In this document: positions 6,273-8,154 of the stretch, piece after piece
How positions within the stretch are numbered: the first letter of the stretch is position 1
How the letters are laid out: each line of letters begins with the position of its first letter
DNA from: Deltaproteobacteria bacterium
GTDB lineage: Bacteria; Desulfobacterota; Desulfobacteria; Desulfobacterales; UBA11574
Direction: 5' to 3'
Assembly: GCA_019313505.1 (NCBI GenBank)
Contig: JAFDBA010000093.1
Span: 1 to 8,154, forward strand
DNA length: 8,154 nucleotides
Notes under the pieces: model-generated
What the model was told of the DNA's origin: nothing
The model's database searches: none
The model's input: only the letters and a program-made list of their open reading frames with translations
Made by a program: the position numbers and the translations under genes

Positions 6273-7198
6273 TTTTTTACGTTTTCAATATAATTTTCCG
6301 CAGAAATAGCTGCGATGGCACCGTCACCAACCGCGGTTGCAATCTGGCGCAAAGGAGTATTTCTGACATCACCCACGGCAAATACGCCGGGTACTGATGT
6401 CTCCATATTTAAATCTGCAACAATAAAACCGTATTCATCAAGTTTTACACTATCTGCCAGGAATTTAGTGTTGGGAATTGTGCCTACCCATATAAAACAC
6501 CCATCCACGGAAAGTCGTATTTTACCACCTGTTTTGACATTTTGCACGGTAATATTTTCAACATTTGTTAAACCGCTAATATCGGTCAATACAGAATCCC
6601 ATATAATTTCCATTTTTTCATTGGACAATGCTCGTTTCTGAAGAATTGCCGCAGCGCGCAGTCTGTCTCTCCGATGAATAAGGTATACTTTTTTTGCAAA
6701 TTTGGTTAGAAATAAACTTTCCTGTACAGCTGTATCGCCACCCCCCACAGCAGCGACGATAAGGTCCTTGAAAAAAGGACCGTCACAGGTGGCACATGAA
6801 GAGATACCTTTGCCGTAAAAAGTATCTTCTCCGGGAACACCCAGCTTTTTTGGAAAAGCACCTGTAGCTATAATTATTGTATGGGTTGTGATGGTTCTGT
6901 CGTTTAAGGTGATTTTTTTTGCCGGTTCAGACAAATCTACGGAAACGACCTCATTGCTTTCGATATTAAGGTCAAATCGTTTGACCTGTTCGGTTATCTT
7001 CTGAACCAGATCGGGTCCGCTAAGTCCTTCCGGAAAGCCGGGATAATTTTCAATCCAGTCGGTAACAATGACCTGCCCGCCGGGCACAATTTTTTCAATA
7101 AGTACTGCATTTAACCCGGCCCGTGCCGCATAAAGACCGGCGGTGAGTCCGGCAGGGCCACCGCCGATAATGACAAGTTCGTAATCGACGCCTTTCAT
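6269..7198 (-). CDS. trxB: thioredoxin-disulfide reductase (NADPH, FAD)
   Basis: TrxB passes electrons from NADPH through FAD and a redox disulfide to thioredoxin in the cytosol. The 309 residues show the FAD-binding GGGPAG (12-17), the active-site CATC (C135, C138), the second nucleotide fold GGGDTAVQE (152-160), HRRDRLRA (175-182) and the C-terminal FAD motif GVFAVGDVR (271-279). The arginines of HRRDRLRA are those expected to bind the NADPH 2'-phosphate, so NADPH rather than NADH or ferredoxin is the likely donor. The length is normal for the low-molecular-weight type. The start follows trxA by 14 nt, with GAGGA (7208-7212) as ribosome binding site, so the reductase is made with its own substrate. 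The stop overlaps the bamD start. Confidence 0.97.
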   Translation of the reverse strand: MKGVDYELVIIGGGPAGLTAGLYAARAGLNAVLIEKIVPGGQVIVTDWIENYPGFPEGLSGPDLVQKITEQVKRFDLNIESNEVVSVDLSEPAKKITLNDRTITTHTIIIATGAFPKKLGVPGEDTFYGKGISSCATCDGPFFKDLIVAAVGGGDTAVQESLFLTKFAKKVYLIHRRDRLRAAAILQKRALSNEKMEIIWDSVLTDISGLTNVENITVQNVKTGGKIRLSVDGCFIWVGTIPNTKFLADSVKLDEYGFIVADLNMETSVPGVFAVGDVRNTPLRQIATAVGDGAIAAISAENYIENVKK

Positions 7199-7212
7199 TG
7201 GACGCTTTCCTC

Positions 7213-7536
7213 TTAAGCCTTGGTTATAATTGCTTCTATTTTCGATTTAGGAACTATACCGACAATTTTATCGAGAACTTTTCCCTCTTTAAAGAAGATA
7301 AGGGTAGGAATCGACTTTATCCCGTATTTAGCCGGTGTAGTCGGGTTTTCATCAACATTACATCTAGCAAATTTGATTTTATCGCCAAAAGCTGCAGCAA
7401 GCTCTTCAACAATTGGTTCTATTGCCCTGCACGGACCGCACCAGGGAGCCCAGAAATCAACCAATACCGGTTTTTCAGACTGCAACACTTCGGCATCAAA
7501 TCTGCTGTCAGCTATTTCCATAATATCTTCAGCCAT
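7213..7536 (-). CDS. trxA: thioredoxin
   Basis: This is a small cytosolic dithiol-disulfide oxidoreductase, reduced by TrxB. The 107-residue protein has the canonical WCGPC active site (C33, C36), the buried acid D27, and the cis-proline P77 in SIPT, all within one thioredoxin fold of normal length. I chose the ATG at 7536 because AAGGAA (7545-7550, minus strand) sits at the right distance and the residue numbering then fits the family. The frame stays open upstream to a TTG at 7584, but that extension is encoded by the end of a foldback element and linker. It is the first gene of a trxA-trxB-bamD operon, with the best promoter at 7744-7772. Confidence 0.97.
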   Translation of the reverse strand: MAEDIMEIADSRFDAEVLQSEKPVLVDFWAPWCGPCRAIEPIVEELAAAFGDKIKFARCNVDENPTTPAKYGIKSIPTLIFFKEGKVLDKIVGIVPKSKIEAIITKA

Positions 7537-7565
7537 AACAGTATTTCCTTTCTTTAATTTTTTAT

Positions 7566-7710
7566 GGTGTCGTAAAAAGTCCAACTTCTGCGTTGCGCTG
7601 CATTCCTCGTCACTGCGACGTACTATATGTACGTCTCGTTCCTTGGAATTTGCGTGCCTTGAATTTGGAGCTTTTTACTTTACCATTCAAATCTGACTTT
7701 TTACGAGACC
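7566..7710. mobile_element. MITE-like foldback element, copy 2 (145 bp)
   Basis: The left end GGTGTCGTAAAAAGTCC (7566-7582) and the right end GACTTTTTACGAGACC (7695-7710) are inverted repeats with few mismatches. The inner repeat TTGGAGCTTTTTAC (7665-7678) again complements the left end (7572-7584) with one bulge, as in copy 1. The centre is a 7-bp stem GACGTAC-TATAT-GTACGTC (7617-7635). Blocks shared with copy 1 include CCAACTTCTGCGTTG and GCCTTGAATTTGGAGC. Flanking duplication is uncertain: AATTTTT on the left and AATTCTT on the right match at 6 of 7 positions. No transposase is encoded. It begins 29 nt upstream of the trxA ATG and lies downstream of that operon's promoter, so it should be transcribed as leader RNA. 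Confidence 0.85.
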
Positions 7711-7743
7711 GTCAATTCTTAATAAAATTGATAAACAGATTGA

Positions 7744-7772
7744 AATATAGTGATATGAATATGCATTGTCAA
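7744..7772 (-). promoter_or_regulatory. strong sigma-70-type promoter for trxA-trxB-bamD
   Basis: Read on the minus strand, TTGACA (7772-7767) is followed after exactly 17 bases by TATATT (7749-7744). This is a perfect -35 and a near-perfect -10 (5 of 6). Transcription would start near 7737, giving a leader of about 200 nt that contains the whole of foldback copy 2 before the trxA start. No other comparable promoter is seen between here and trxA. Confidence 0.75.
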
Positions 7773-7870
7773 CCCTCACAATTTATTTTTGCTTTACTAA
7801 ACATATAAATTCATTTAAAAAATCAAATTATATTTAAACCTTGTTAATGGTCGTGATCAACTTGAAAGAA

Positions 7871-8154
7871 ATGGGTAACAATTACACTAAAATTGTTCAG
7901 GATAATCTTAAAAGACTTTATGGAAATCTCCCGGAAGATCTGGCACAGGCTTTACCCTCAAAACGGGATGGAAATACCTTTTTATTTGATGCTTTTGGCA
8001 AAATATGTGAGATTCGACCTGAAGGTATCTTTTTTAAAGAAGAGCGGCAAACCGGGGTGATCGTGATTCTGATTTCCCTGTACGCTTTGCATGCCAGACC
8101 TGAGCCGAGCATTTTGGAACCGTTAAAGGCCTTTAAGGATTTCCCAAACAGCAT
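7871..8154 (+). CDS. probable DUF3786-family protein, truncated by the right edge
   Basis: The first 94 codons of a rightward gene are present and the frame is open to the window end. The sequence (NYTKIVQDNL start, then FLFDAFGKICEIRPEGIFF, then a TGVIVILISLYAL helix and EPLKAFKDFPNS) fits my recollection of DUF3786, a family of unknown function common in sulfate reducers and other anaerobes. The layout of a small beta region followed by a helix and an F-K-x-F-P stretch is what I rely on. I see no signal peptide or metal-binding cysteine pair so far; only one Cys occurs. The start is uncertain: ATG 7871 has a modest GAAAG just upstream, while in-frame ATG 7847 and TTG 7841 would add 8 to 10 residues, and a TAA at 7835 is the limit. 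It is transcribed away from trxA. Family assignment is from memory and moderately sure. Confidence 0.65.
   Translation, partial: MGNNYTKIVQDNLKRLYGNLPEDLAQALPSKRDGNTFLFDAFGKICEIRPEGIFFKEERQTGVIVILISLYALHARPEPSILEPLKAFKDFPNS

Larger units (their letters stand above)
7537..7870. other. divergent intergenic region between trxA and the DUF3786-like gene
   Basis: These 334 bases hold the trxA ribosome binding site, foldback element copy 2 (7566-7710), a strong minus-strand promoter (7744-7772) and a very AT-rich stretch (7773-7846) where the promoter for the rightward gene should lie. No clear plus-strand promoter stands out there. I see no RNA gene or small coding region. Confidence 0.6.

Noticed and set aside
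7537..7584. Sixteen-residue N-terminal extension of trxA from TTG 7584
   Set aside because: The extra codons are encoded by the end of the foldback element and the ribosome-binding region. The ATG at 7536 has a good ribosome binding site and the normal thioredoxin length.
1..8154. CRISPR array, tRNA, rRNA, phage or defence genes
   Set aside because: I looked for repeated spacers, cloverleaf-like segments and recognisable defence or phage proteins and saw none. The two long repeats are foldback elements, not array repeats.

Overview
The window is ordinary chromosomal core DNA from a Gram-negative bacterium, most likely a sulfate-reducer-type deltaproteobacterium (Desulfobacterota, Desulfobacterales-like). 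The pointers are a lipoprotein BamD (hence an outer membrane), the non-mevalonate isoprenoid enzyme IspG, a bifunctional Rel/SpoT, an archaeal/eukaryotic-style prolyl-tRNA synthetase without the bacterial editing insertion, and a probable DUF3786 protein. Base composition is moderate, roughly 40-45% G+C by eye. The lineage is an inference from gene content and was not tested by any search.

Layout. 1-159 is an unidentified open frame cut by the left edge. 160-361 is an AT-rich leader with a weak promoter candidate. The plus-strand group ispG (362-1432), proS (1442-2962) and rel (3148-5295) follows. A 167-bp foldback element (2970-3136) sits between proS and rel and is flanked by a perfect 9-bp direct repeat. 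Two minus-strand units face this group: rpmB (5333-5524) and the tight operon trxA-trxB-bamD (7536 down to 5604), whose last two genes overlap by 4 bp. A second copy of the foldback element (7566-7710) lies between trxA and its best promoter (TTGACA-17-TATATT, minus strand, 7744-7772). A plus-strand gene, probably DUF3786, starts near 7871 and runs off the right edge.

Functionally the genes cover isoprenoid precursor synthesis, tRNA charging, stringent-response signalling, ribosome assembly, thioredoxin-based thiol reduction and outer-membrane protein assembly. I see no phage genes, no CRISPR array, no tRNA or rRNA, and no convincing new multi-gene system.

The most interesting content is the pair of foldback (MITE-like) elements. 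They lie in the same orientation and share ends, subterminal repeats and a central hairpin. Each sits where it would be part of an mRNA: copy 1 breaks what looks like a former 6-nt proS/rel junction, and copy 2 becomes most of the leader of the trxA operon.
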